Shown here: piece by piece, positions 45,437 to 59,010 of the stretch
How the letters are laid out: each line of letters starts with the position of its first letter
Numbering within the stretch: position 1 is the first letter of the stretch
NCBI GenBank assembly: GCA_958496175.1
Contig: OY292276.1
Coordinates: 50,729,080-50,793,079 of the forward strand
Source of the DNA: Sisyra terminalis
Lineage: Eukaryota > Arthropoda > Insecta > Neuroptera > Sisyridae
Length of the DNA: 64,000 nt
Direction: 5' to 3'
Program-made: the position numbers and the translations under genes
Notes under the pieces: generated by a model
Told to the model about the DNA's origin: nothing
The model's database searches: none
Seen by the model: the letters and a program-made list of their open reading frames with translations, nothing else

Positions 45437-45737
45437 GTTCCGAGCATTTGAGGATCTGTTTTATACTTAAATAGTTTTCACTTGTTTTTTTTTTTCATTT
45501 TTTTAACGTTTCGCAGTTAATTATTGCTTTTTCAAGCGATTATAAATAACAGTATTATTTAAGTATAATTTAACTTGTATAGTGAATAAGTTAAAACTTA
45601 CCCTTTATACATTTATACTGTTATGTATAATCGCTTGAAAAAACAGTAATAACTGCGAAAAATTGCAAAAACTAAAAAAACATGGTGTAATTTACTTAAG
45701 AGTAAAACAGATCCTCAAATACTTGGAACTACAACAA
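45433..45737. repeat. Foldback element, related layout, degenerate hammerhead-like motif
   Basis: Outer arms TAGTTCCGAGCATTTGAGGA and TCCTCAAATACTTGGAACTA are inverted; inner arms share ATAATCGCTTGAAAAA. On the minus strand the left arm reads CGCTTGAAAAAGC, AATAATTAACTGC, GAAACGTT, keeping the GAA-ACGU part but not CUGANGA. Confidence 0.65.
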
Positions 45738-45739
45738 AG

Positions 45740-48490
45740 TGAAGATGAAGAACTACAACAAACTACAGAATCAGAAAGAATAATTAATACACGTGATATC
45801 AAAAAAATATAAAAATTTGTTGGTCTTAAATTTGGACCAGCTTTACTTTAAATAAATTGAAAAATTAGCAGGACCAGACTTCATACTCAAATCCTATAGT
45901 TCTAAGATTGAGGTTTGGCACTATGTTTGATAATTTTTGTTGATTATTGGTCATTAAGTCTTACATTTCTTTTTGCTTTTCAATTAGTTTAAATTTTAAT
46001 TAATAAATCAAGTAAAAATATTTTACTTAATTAAAGTCGTGCAATTATTTGTCGCTGTAATTAACAAATTTAATAATTGAATAGCGACAAAGTATAAGAA
46101 ATCTTGTGGACAACAATATGATAAGTTAAAGGTATATTTTAAGTTGAAAATCAAAATTTAAATAAGAAACCATTAACTATTGGTATCATATCTATATATC
46201 TTATGAGTCTTTGACATTATTGTAATTATGCTATAGGTACATTACGGAAATAGGCTTTTTCAACCTTAACTATTATTACCCATTGTTATTTTTGATAAAC
46301 TATTTATTATCTTAAATTACAATTTAGAGAGAAAGTAAACCAGCATTTTATCGAAAAATCTGATGTACTTTTCTAGATATTTCTTAAAATTCTTACACTG
46401 TAAATGAAAGGGAAAGAAAAACAGAATTATCTTAGTTCTCTAATAATAACTACAGATGTGAATCCAATTGTTGACTTCTAAACGACTCTAATTTCGTGTT
46501 CTTATGAACGAAAAATACTAAGCGAAAACTTTTGATAGAAGAAATCCACAGGTCATATTTCTATAAGTTTTTCATACAAAATCATATTTTGAATTCGAAG
46601 GCTTTTTATTTTAGGGAAGTATACTTAAATGTTTCTAAGGAAAAATTTGTTTTTGATAAAATCTTGGATTTTCACACTTAAGTGTAGTGTGTGTAGTCGT
46701 TTTTAATAGTAAATCTGGATTGCAAAAAAAAAACAACAAGAAAGGAAAATACTTGAAGAAAAACGCTCTTTCAGTATTTACGGTACTTGATGGCACTTCT
46801 CAATTCTTCATCTAATACATCGAATACGCGTTGGATGGTTTTGGATATAACTAATTTCTGTGTTGTATTTTGATGTATTGAAATTTTTTAACTATCAATA
46901 ACTCAAATTTTTGTTCAAAAGACAATTCTTTTTCATTATCAACACAAGTGCCATTATCATCTTCGATAATAATTCTACCGAATTTTTCTGAATGTGGATA
47001 GGTTTGTGGGTAGAAATAGTAAAGAAAATTAAGTCTAAACTTGATCCAAGTTGAATTGGTTAGTTTTTTTTTTCATTTTTAAAATCATAATAGGATGGCG
47101 ATTCCTGAACATGTAGTGGAAATAATTTTAAAAATTTCCAAAAAATTTGCAAAAAATACCGAAAAAAACGGTAAATAAATTTGTGAATACCGATATTAAA
47201 AAAATTTTCAATTAACTCAAAATACCGGTATGCGGTTTCTCGATATATTGGTATTGCAATACCTTATTCCAAGTAAAGATGAAAAATCCAACAGAAAAAA
47301 GAACTTTTGATAGGAAAAGTGTAACTTAAATTCCAGAAACAAATATTAAAGTGCTATATGTGAATTGTTGCATATGAGTTGGAAACCTGGTTCCTAAGGA
47401 AACCAAGAAATAAAATGTCGCAAAAGCTTTGGAATTTGGTGTTAGAAAAGATTGAAATAACGTTGATGTTAAGATATGAACACAAGCTACCGGGAGAGGA
47501 AGGAATATTGGATTACCTCAAAAATAAGGAAGGGCATAGATTGAAATTTTGAACTTATTAAAAATAGGAATAGTATACCCCAATGTCGAAAAGACTCTCA
47601 CCAGGAATAGACGACACTTAAGGGTCAAATTCACCTGCATGAGAAATTCAATTTTCTACCTGCCCTCGGGTAGAAAATTGAAGAAAAAACTAATCTTGTT
47701 TTATTTTCATGCAAAACATTTAAAATAAGAGTATGACATTTCCAATGATGATCAACTCATCTACATAACTGATAAATTATTTGTCTTTGGTAATAATACT
47801 TTCTCAACATTTGGTATAGTTAATATCTGATTCATTTCTAATTCTTCAATAATAGCTAAATGGCTTCTACCTATTTTTTAGCTTCAATTACATTTTGACG
47901 TTTTTGCTATTCACTAGACCAGCATTATATTGAATAATTTGTTCATTTATAAAAGAATTTCTAAATTGATTTTAAAGCTTTCATTGTAAACTATATCCTG
48001 CAGATTTAAAACAATGTTAGATCTAGATAGCATCCTTAATGCATCCCTAAATCAGTGAAAAAGAAAACCATTTAAAATCCAAAACGTATCAATATTTCAA
48101 CCCCAAATCGATTGTTTAATGAAGCAATAATTTTACTCGGTACTCTTCAATTCTTTTGGTATAGAATTATTAAGAAAAATAAAATTAATAGCAAATATCT
48201 TACTATTCCTATTCCTATTTCTATCAAATTCCTATAACAATCAATAATTTTTGTACAAATATTATATTATATTATATTATACAATAGAAGTATGAAAATT
48301 TTTACCGTTTCTATAAATAATATTTCATACAAGTGATTTTATTGTTCTGTATTTACTATATAACTTGATGATATTACTTCAACAAACTCTTTGATAAGTA
48401 TTCAAAGGCTTTTTATTTTGACTGTTTGATTTTCATATGTTTGAAATTAAATTTCCATACAATAATACTACCTGCCTTCAATTCATAAGA
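45740..48490. other. No gene recognised
   Basis: AT-rich. Contains a perfect 14-bp hairpin, TTCAATTTTCTACC with its complement, at about 47649-47684, of unknown role. Confidence 0.45.
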
Positions 48491-48499
48491 AAAATCACA

Positions 48500-49020
48500 A
48501 AAGGAAAAAAAACCCGTCGACAAAACGGTTGACAGTTTTCTTTCTTCTACTAGTCAGACGACGTATTTTACATTTATTACAATCAAACTTTGTTAGCGTT
48601 GAATTATTAACAAATATTTTTTAATATTGTATTACCTATAACTATATTACGAGTGTAATAATTTAAATGGTTTTCACTTTTGTGCAGCCAGTGGGTAGAC
48701 CTGGCCCATGTTGGCCATGTTTGGCCTCTCGGATCGATTTTGTGTAGGAAGTCAACCTGGTTACCCGTTTCGAAACTCCCACGTTACTTCTTCGTCATTT
48801 CGTTGTAAAAAAAAAACTACCTTTAACAATCGTTTTCTATGGTGCATTTGTATGCCAAAATTTTATGGCGACGCCTGTTGAATAAGGAGCACCAACTCCG
48901 TAAGCGCCAGCAGGTTATTTAAGGTAAAAGCCGTGAATTATTGCCAAGAAAAAGTTTGTCTGACTTTAAGACGAAGACGAAGAAGAAGAAAAACAAAACG
49001 TAAGATTGGAATACGTAATA
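48500..49020 (+). promoter_or_regulatory. More GC-rich island, candidate promoter/5' UTR
   Basis: Composition is clearly less AT-rich than its flanks, with no long open frame. CTAGTCAGACGACG (48550-48563) could be an initiator region, and TTTAAG|GTAAAAG near 48927 could be a splice donor. Only compositional evidence; it may be an old transposon instead. Confidence 0.25.
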
Positions 49021-51129
49021 AAGTAACGACATTTTTTAACTTCGAGTTCTCTGTTTACCGAGAATTGACAAAAGCGAATTCTTAAGAGTCGCAATCGAAT
49101 TAAATTATGTTACATCGCAAATGGGAAAAAATTGACCTTGTTTCTTGACATTCGCAGTAATAATAAAAGAAATTTTTGTGAAACCTACACATAAATCAGA
49201 AACATTTGTGAGTTTCTTTGAGTTATGATTGAATCAAACTCTTTGATACTTCTGGGTTACGATTTGAAAATTAAATATGTCAGATACAATATTGAAAGTT
49301 TTGTATCCTGTTTGAAGAGTAAATATATTTAATACCTTTTATACGTTTTGAAACCGAAATCACTTAAAACCAAATACTATTCTTTAAACTTTGTCAAAAG
49401 TTTCCTTCTTGATTTTATATGGAGAAAATACTGTTAATAACGTAGTATATAACGTAGGTACTGCATAAATAAAGTTGTAACTACGTAATATATCATTCCA
49501 TTTTCTTACAATCTTTGCAATTGCAAATTATAACTGGTTTAACCAAAAATTGAACTATTTTTAAATTCGCTAACCTTTCAACATCGTAGAAGTTAAATTA
49601 CTATCACAAAAAGTAACTTCTTACGTATCTTTTATAATTAAAAGTCAAACTTTATATTTTTTGCGTTACAGCAGACTATTATAAAACTAACTTATATTCA
49701 GGAGGACTCATTTTTCCTATTTTTATCCAAATTTGTTTGAATTCCTATTTTTATTCATCTTAATTTATAGCACCCTTCTAAAAGGAAAAATTACGATAGG
49801 AACATCGTAATCTTGGACAAGACGTTCAATATCTTATTGTTTACAATATTTTATTAAAAATTTCTTATTTACATTTGAATTTTTACGTAATAAAATCACA
49901 ATTATAACAATAGTTTTCTGTAACAAAAAATACGATGTAAAATTGAAAACTTTTCTGTAAGTGCAAGTGATTACATTTATTATTTGCAAGTAAAAGAGGC
50001 AGAACTACTACTATCGTCCCTACTTTCTGACTTCTGAATGAATATATACATACGTGTGATTCAATTTGAGCATGTATGAGCTTATAAATATATACTATAC
50101 TACTACTATTTACTATTTCCAAAAATAGGTTCAAGCTAGTTGAATACTTTAAGCTTCCGCTAATTATAACAAACCCTTCTTCACATTTGTCACGGCAAAA
50201 ACCCATGGTTTAGTAAGAAATCATCACTAAACGTTTTGAAGCAAAAGTCTTTTTTCTTATTGGGAACCAAATTTCAATTCTTGTAAGAAATAGTTGTCAT
50301 TACATTACAATATAATATGATTTTATGATAAATTTTTATGTTTGATGTTTCGTATTTTTATTTCATTATTGTAAAAATTTTTAACACAGTCTCAAGTACT
50401 TAACCCGGCAATAATTAACTAAAATGTTTTTCGTTTTTCTAGATCTCCTGGGTTGGATTATTACACATATTAAAAAAATAACCATTGTAATCGTGAAACA
50501 AAGTATTGTGATGAATAAATAATTGTTTAATAATAATTCTCTTTTCTCATTATTTGTGACACCCTATTATGAATATTTTGTAGATTTCTGAATAAAAAAA
50601 AATTATCAAATAGGCCAAACTCTTCTTTTGCAACTAGTCTTGTCTGACTAATGTAATATTTCTTATTTGAACATTGTAAAATTTATGAATGAATGGGACT
50701 ATTTGCTATTTCAAATAGTAATCATTGTCAAAAGAATTTTACTATGCAACATTGCAGATAGAATTAAACTTTAGTTTAGGTTCTGAACTTTTATATTATA
50801 CAGGAGAAAGTACGATATTATTATTGTAACATTTTTTCCGTGTATTTTTGATTAAATCGGCCAGATTCCTCTCAAAATGTTACCTGTTTAATGAACTTTT
50901 TGCAATCAGATCGATGAAATTTGTCTTATTGTTAAGAAAAATCTTTTTAAAAATGCATTCTAATATTCGAATTGATCTAAATCACAGCATTTATGGATAT
51001 AACTATTTGCAAACAAAAAAAAGTAGCGGTTTACTTTGCATTAGTAGCATAAATTTATGTGTTTTCAAAGAAATGTAATGTAAGGAAAAGTTGCAAGAAA
51101 CATTAACTTTTCTGGGTATATTTTATTCA

Positions 51130-51400
51130 TTACTGATTCTCATTTTCTGGATACTTAATATTCGATGTTTTTATTAAATTTTTTGTGCAACGTTTTGCCA
51201 CTTTCGCAGCTTCTTCAGGTACTCAATTATAAACATCAATTGTTAAATCCATGTACAATAATCTCGGCATTTATACGACTGTCTTTCTCAAAATTCTCAG
51301 TATCTTCTCCTGAGAAAGCTGCGAAAGTGGCGAAACGTTGTACGAAAAATTTAATAAAAACATCGAATATTAAGTATCCAAAAAAAGAGAATCATTAATG
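51130..51400. repeat. Foldback element with hammerhead-like motif, third family
   Basis: Arms 51131-51220 and 51305-51400 are inverted (GATTCTCATTTTCTGGATAC against GTATCCAAAAAAAGAGAATC, and the AATATTCGATGTTTTTATT block). Minus strand of the left arm: GTAC, CTGAAGA, A, hairpin GCTGC-GAAA-GTGGC, AAAACGTTG. Right arm: CTGAGAA, A, same hairpin, GAAACGTTGTAC. Each arm has one different lesion in the core. Confidence 0.75.
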
Positions 51401-52233
51401 TAGGATAATAACCATGAATAAAAATACCAGCAATATATTTTATTGTTTCTCCTGGCCCCCTGATCACCCCTGATCAAAGCCTAGGCTATTTCTATGACTA
51501 ACAATTAGCCAAAATCCGTTAGAGAATTTATTTCTTGTTTTTGAAGATTTATGTTTACTACTAATAAAATTCAATGCTTCTATTACTTAACAAAAGTTTG
51601 AGTCTTCATTTAAAGAAAATTTGTTCAACACTTACATAACTAATACTATATAATTTACACAACTTAACGTACTCTTTGATCTCATTTGAGAATTATCGGG
51701 AATTGGTAAAAGTCTGAAAGAAAAAAAAATATTTATTTTTCCGCTATATTATCTCTATATTGATTTGCAGTTTTCTGTCGTCATTATCCTCTTAATTTCC
51801 TTGATTCCTTAAGTAATTTTAAAATCCTTTACATTAGTTTCACGTTCTTAGCGACCAATTTTGGAGATGATAATTAACACATTTCCAGGTTTCCAATTAA
51901 GTTGAATTGTTGCATATAGACTTGTGCTATCATATATTTTCATTTCTCAAAATTTCAAATTGATCAAAAATAGTATATTTTAAATATTTAACTTTTTCGA
52001 TAATTGTGAAGTGACAGAAACGGATAATTGAACAGTTAAATATGAAAGACAAGAACAAAAAATTCAACTTAAATTGTAACAATAATTTTTAAAGTGACAA
52101 AGACAGTAAATTACAAAAGTAAGTGCGTAAGACAAAAGTAAGTGTTTTTGCGTTTCCTATTGCGAGCGATGTAATCCAAATTTGCATAGAACGAATGCAG
52201 CCGAATTGAAAAAATTGAAGATCAAAATTAAAC

Positions 52234-52267
52234 ATGTCGGCTTGTCATTTTCACGATAATTATTTCG
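52234..52267 (+). CDS. Candidate first coding exon of an unknown gene
   Basis: ATG then SACHFHDNYF and a strong donor TTCG|GTAAGT, preceded by about 90 bp of more even composition. If real, the rest of the gene would be downstream on the plus strand, but no second exon is recognised. Only 11 codons, so this could be chance. Confidence 0.25.
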
Positions 52268-52269
52268 GT

Positions 52270-55265
52270 AAGTTCTTACAACTTAATTCCATTTGAATTT
52301 TTAATTGTTTAATTATTGACAAATAAATTGTTATTAAACTTGTAAGAATTATTGTTCTTAACATTTTGAGATATGTTTGATGAAATTACGCATAATTTGG
52401 TTAATTTGGTAAATTTCTAATGGAATGTCGTGAAGTTAGTGATAATTAAAGATACTGATGACAATTATATTAATTAATCATAGGTAAAATGATTTGTAGT
52501 TCTGTTAATAATTATTGAGATTGATTGATATATGTTTTGCTTTACTTAGTTATTATTATTAAATCCTTTATAAATCCTTTATATTGATTTCACTTTCTTA
52601 ATGGTGATAAATTTGGAGTTGATAATACACTTCTAGTACTTTATCTAATAGGAGTTATCTCTTCTAGGAGTTATATCTAATAGACATGTGAAACTTTAAA
52701 TTTTTATCTTCTAAAATTTCAGCTCGATTGAAGTTAGTAGGTATAACTAATTTTTATGAAACTCTCATATTCAGTATGAGGTTAAGAGCATGTGATGAAA
52801 TAAAGTCAAATATAAGTAAGCCACTTCAATTTAAATGAAATGTGATCGAGGGTTAATTATATTTTTATTGGTTAAAAAATTAAAGGATTTAGAATGAAAA
52901 CTTTGCTTTTTTCGTTATGAGTTTCCTTAGTTTTCTCAATGATAATTTCTTCATTTATGGTAAAGTTTTGTCTTTCAGGAACTCTTTTGCTAATTTTGCC
53001 TTAACAAATTTTACCATAAGAGTTCCTAAAGCAATTTAATGAATTTATTTTTTGGTTTTTTCCATTTTGTAATTGCATTATCTTGCAACTAACGGCGTAT
53101 GTTTGAATTCTTTAGGTATATGCTACGTGGTCCTAAGTATGAACTCTTGTGAACCATTATATAAGATAAAATGGAGGATTAAAGGGGAATAGGCTGAAAA
53201 AACTTATTAAAGTTATGAAACCTGAGATCCAGATCCGGTTGTGATATGGAAGACCTGTTCACAATAGTCTCCTATAGAGCTTCAAAGACTTGAGTGGTCG
53301 CCTACGCCTGGAAACAGGCACCGGTATTGTAAAAAAAAAATAATTAACATAACTTTGGTTTTATTTAATTACGGGTAATGCTATTATTCGTCAATTCTCA
53401 ATTAGTCAAAATTTTGACATTAAAACATACAATAACAACTAATACTACCAAAATCAAAGTCAAAGTAAATCTTATTTAAGCATACAACAGGTGAAAAAAA
53501 TTTAGGAATTACATTTAACAGGTGAAAAAGGAATATGATAAATAAATCATTGTCTTTGAATTATTGCTGAAAATATAGTTGTGCATAAATATGAAAACTA
53601 CTTATAAAGTTCTTCAGAAATATATTAAATTTTAAAGTTCTATTCCAGCGACTTATTGAAAAATTGAAAATATTGAGAAACTTTATGGTTTCAAAGAAAA
53701 CATGTTGCCATTTAGTTTCAAAGGACTTTTAAAGCTTCCTTAATACTGAATATTATCCTAAGTGTTGCTAAATAAAATTACCTACCTATTATATTTTTCA
53801 TAACATTGCGAATTAATCTTTTTATAATATAAAAACATTTATTATTCCTTTTTAAAAGTTCAATAACTGACTCTTAATGTTTGTCGGTATAAATTTAAGA
53901 AGAATTTTATCCATTTGGTGAATAAACTTATGTTTTTTCCTTATTTTCTTACATTTCAACATTGAATTTCTGGCTCTTAATGTTTTTAAGAGAAAAGAAA
54001 AGAAAACAGATTTATTCATTTTTTAAAAATTTAGTTTATTTATGGAATAGCAGCGAATTGGAATGCTGTTTTAATTGAAAAAAAATCCAAAGCTTTTAAA
54101 ACTGTAATTTGAAGAAAACAAATCACAGCGATTAAACAAAAGTGAAAAGCTTTTAAAGCTGAAAAAATTACAGTAATAATTATTTTATGAAGAGAATCCA
54201 ACATAAAAACTAACTAGTAAATGCTATATTTAATATATTGGGTACAATAGAAGAGTTATTATGAACTTTAGTAGAAGCTCAATATAACGAGAGAAAAATT
54301 TTTGAACGAATACTCTCAAGACTCAATTTTGTTATTAGAATGAATAAACGTATTCATATTTTTCCACTTGTAAACATACAATTTGTGAAAACTATTCACG
54401 AGAAATCATTTAAGGTTAAATCATTTGTCAATAAAGAAATTGAAAATTGTCAAATGAAATTTATATATATCTGATTTAAATTTAAACGGAAAAGATACGT
54501 AGGTTTATTGTTGCATTGCTTGAAAAATCTACAACCAATTCCATTGACCCATATTTTTTGAATAGTTGGCGTCCTTAGAAATTCAAACGATTTTCTCTAA
54601 TTTTTCCATTGCATAATAAATAAGTGTAACATACACCTAATAACAGTTTACAAGTTAAATTTTGTAATATAGAAATTATAATAAATTTCATCTACAACAT
54701 CAAAAAAGATCTCATAACCATCCAAGGTTACATTTTTCAATTCATTCCTACGTTAGAAGAATTTTCTTGATAGTGGGAGAGAAATGGAAATTTGGGCATA
54801 GAAGGCACAAAGTTTTGCATTTACGTGTACAATGTCAACACCCAAAGTCAATGAAATCATTAGGTGTAATAATTGCTATTGTGGTGGTTCTATGAATAGA
54901 ATATGTTGTGAATCATTAAGCATTTATTTACATTAAAGATATGTACCTACTTATTTTCAGATTCATTATTTAATGAAATTGAAATATGCAAATGCATCTA
55001 AAAGCATCATTTGCAACCTTCACTAAAAGCAGCTATATGCAATTTATTCGTTTGATTGAACGTCATCGGTTTTTTAATCGATAAGTAGATTAATATTTTC
55101 TCAAAGCTTTGATAGTTTTATTTTGTATCGTTTGATGCTGATGTGTATTCGAAATATTCTATTCTAGAGTAGGAAACTTTTAGTATTCTTGATTATCTTT
55201 ATACTATGATGATTATTGGATTTTGAAAAATTTTCAATTTTTATGGATTGTCTTTCAATAATAGA
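52270..55265. other. No gene recognised
   Basis: AT-rich. A short GC-richer patch at 53220-53330 (CCTGGAAACAGGCACCGG) looks like a repeat remnant. Confidence 0.4.
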
Positions 55266-55269
55266 TTGA

Positions 55270-55425
55270 TAAAATTCAGATCTCAGCTTTTATTTTTTTA
55301 AATAAGAAGACAATTCAGGTTGTTTAGGATCGTTTTTTTTTAATTTAATATTTTAATTATTCAATTAGCTACGTTTCGTTACGTATCGTTACTTCATGAG
55401 GCTTCTTGATTCACAAAAATAAAAT
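55270..55425 (-). repeat. Single arm of the foldback family, copy 3, with hammerhead-like motif
   Basis: Shares AGACAATTCAGGTTGTTTA and AATTAGCTACGTTTCGTTAC with copies 1 and 2. The minus-strand motif (55403-55367) reads CTCATGA, A, hairpin GTAACG-ATA-CGTAAC, GAA, ACGT, A, GC; the core has G to C at the third position. No second arm found. Confidence 0.7.
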
Positions 55426-55914
55426 ATTTTCAATTTAAATTCAATAAATAAATGTCTTTCAATTGTTTATGTATAGAAGTTTTACAATTTTAATGTTAAT
55501 TTGCATAAGCTGAATTTTTTTTTCATACTCTAGAAATTAAAACGAAATTTGCTCATGTTATTTAAAGTTTTCATGGTATAAACATAATGACCCGTAATGG
55601 GAAAAAATTACCAGTTGAAAAAATAGGAATAAGTACATAACTATATGAATATTCAATTCATACTCTGTTTTTACAATTTCTTAGAAATATTTTATCAAAT
55701 TTATCACTAAGTTTTATATATTGTGAGATGTAAGGAACAGCAAATGCTTAAAAAGGGGGAAAATAGAGTTGTATGAAGGATATTTTAAATATCTGGTAGG
55801 AGTTGATCAACTAGGTCCTTTAATCATTTAGATAGGAAACATACAATTTTCACTGAAATCTCAATGGACTATTGAATCAAAACGAACACTATTGATACTA
55901 AAACTTCTAATATT

Positions 55915-56215
55915 CAGAGTTAAATAAAATTTCACTTACTTGAATAAGAAGTTGATATCTTCGTTGATGAAGAACCGTTAAAATTATCATTTGGACCACT
56001 TTTTGATATTTAATCAAATGAAATTAATTAATTAAAAAAAATCAAGTATGAATTTAAAAATCAATGCACTAATGTCAAATAAAATAGCACACATAGTGCA
56101 ATGAAAGAGGCTATTAACCAATGAGATTGCGAGATTTAAAGATGTGCATTTGTTTTGATTGTTGAAATTTTTAAAATTTAACATTGCTACTCCAAACGTC
56201 ATGCTATGATGATAT
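55915..56215 (+). repeat. Dispersed repeat, copy B
   Basis: Pairs with 8590-8905: TAATCAAATGAAATTAATTA, CCAATGAGATTGCGAGATTT and GCATTTGTTTTGATT. Confidence 0.65.
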
Positions 56216-58830
56216 ATATACGACATATACGACATATGTACATATCGACATTCTAATTAGTAAATGGTATAACTCCATTTTTGCAAATTTTTCAGGAGTG
56301 CTAAAAACCATTTTAAATGAAAATAAATAATGAAGAAATTGAATATTATTGACTACATACATTCATAAACATATGTATATATAGTGTAAATGTCTTCGTA
56401 CTAAAATTGTATTACCTAAGAAGCTTTGAGTTAAAGTAATCAATTAAATCAATTTGAATATTACTAATTAATAATTTAATTAATATTTTTAAATGGTGAA
56501 CCTATTTATGAACTGCTAGATTTATAAATATCGGTAAAATAACAATTAACATTACAACACCACTATAAAATTATATTTGATGTTAATTCCTTAATATTCA
56601 ACCACAAATCGTGTAAATAAGATTATAAATCTTTAGTATTATATTTAAATTGGTAAGATTATAAAATTTGGTTTAATTCCTTTAAAATCGTATAAAAGTT
56701 ACAATTTTAAAAAAATTGTATAGTTGTTATTCTAATAATACTTAAAAATAATCAACTACCTTCTTTCTTTTTCATAAAGAAGATTATCGTAAAACTGATG
56801 ATAGTCACTGAGTAATATTTTCTTCAATTCTTGTAAATCTTGGTATTTTCATTTCTTTATTATAAATCTAGCGCCATAGAGTCCAGATTGTAGTTAAAAA
56901 GTCAAACTTTATTTTTTTTTTTGAAGATAGAAAAGTTCAATTTTTTCGAGAAATTCAGTTGCATAACTTTTTGTCGTAAGTTATTTCCTAATATGAATTT
57001 GTCTAATATGAAATGAATACACAATATTTACTGTTTTTATATTATTTATTTTAGTGTATAACAACCCTTTTGCTCTATTGCTGTCTTCCATTTCTTAGAC
57101 TCATTAAAACCTCATTATACCTTCTTTCTCAAATTATTGAACTTAGCATTTAAATATTAAATTTATTATAAATATTAACATAGCGATTAAACACATATTG
57201 GAATAGTGGTAAGAGAAAAGCTCTCATAGTTTGATTGGGATGTTTTTCTGCATTCTGCATACTGCCCAAATCTCGCTCCATCTAATTATTATTTTTATCT
57301 ACCTTTAAAAAATTTTTTATCTCAATAAGTTCTTTAAATCCATTAGCGAAAATTTTTGGAAATAAGGCATAATGGGGCATTCTGAGAGATGAAAGAAGGT
57401 AATAATGCAAAAAAGTTCTTATTTAATAAAATAAATAATAATGAATACTTAAACAATCAATACTGAGTATTCATTTCATATTGCAAAGTGGAAAGAACTT
57501 ATGGGACAACCTTTATAGTAAATATCATTTTTAGGTGTATCTTAGTCCACTAATATTTGTAACAACTGGATCACCTGCTTTCTTTTCCGGGCATATTAAG
57601 GAATATTTTTTTTAATAATTAAAAAAATTTAAAAATCAGTACTTCAGACAAGTTACTGGAGCTATGTGGTTTTCTTACTGTAAATATTGATGGACTCTAT
57701 TGAGGCTCACAGTTAGACAATTTTCGTGAGCCAATTTTTCAATATATTTCTTTTTATTAATTTTATAAGGCCACATAATTGTTATTTCTTTATAAAAAGC
57801 TATGATAAATCATATTGAAAAATTAGATCAATCGGATAGTTGATTTTTGAGAAAAAAAAAGATTTTTCACTTATATTTTTTGTTTCGAAAAACAGATCTC
57901 AACTATCCAGGTTTTTACCATTAGTACTCACCTACTCTTCTCTTAAGTATCATTGAAATTTTTTCCTGGGGATGATTCACCATGCTTAAACCTCTAAGCC
58001 TTTTGTTTTAATTATCGCCATCAGAATCTTCTAAAAGGATTTTTGTTTGAATTAAATGCACGTAAAAACTTTTAACGATTAATGATTCTATTAATAGAGA
58101 TTTTCATTACGTAAAACTCAAACAAAATAAACATCGTTTTGACTACAATTTTTTTTACAGTTTTCACGTTTCGTATTTGTAAAATAAAATTTACTCATTA
58201 GCTTTTAATGATTAAAGTGATTAATTTTTTTTACAAACTTACTTAATTTGATTTTAAACCTTGTAGCACTGGAGAGTTGTAAATTTTTTGGAATGATTAA
58301 TGGTTCATGCAGTTTTCAATTTGTTTTATACACAAAATGATGATTTCTAGTTAGAACTTTACGTTTTCACCTGTGCAATAAAGTGTTCATAATTGATTCA
58401 TGAAAAGCTAGAAAAACTAGTGAAGTGTATTTTTCCAAAGTTTGGAATTTTTAATTAAATTTTAAATAAAATAACAATTCAGATTTTTAATAGAAAAAAA
58501 ATTATATAGGTTCATGATCTACCATATAGCGGTATGAGGGGTTTGTTCTCTTATTTTAAACATTTCAATGAAAGCATCACTTACTTCATTTCCTAAAGAG
58601 GAAGTAATTTACTACAGGAAATTATTGAAAAAAAAAACTTTATGAATTACCGTATTGCATAGTTTTTTAAATTAAAATTCTGCGAAAGAAATACAATTAC
58701 TAAACTAAAACATTTCGATAAGTTAAAAAAAAATATGAAATACAAAAACCAAGGTTTTTATAAAAGAATTGAAAGAGTTTAAAAAATTAAATTACGTTTT
58801 CATATTGTAATATATTTGTTACTTAGCCGC
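56216..58830. other. No gene recognised
   Basis: AT-rich; a TGATTCACCATGCTTAAACC block near 57976 recurs in part at 9354, a possible dispersed repeat. Confidence 0.4.
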
Positions 58831-59010
58831 TAAGATAACTAAAGACAGCGATCATTTAGTGAAGATCAAATGCCGCATTACTAAAGCACAATCTACGTTC
58901 CTTTGAAAGCTCAAAGTTTTTAAGACCAAAAATCTATTACTAGCAACTAAAAGAACTAAAATCCAGGGGTTGAGATGCTATTCTTTTCCGTTCTGTTGTA
59001 TGATGTAGAA

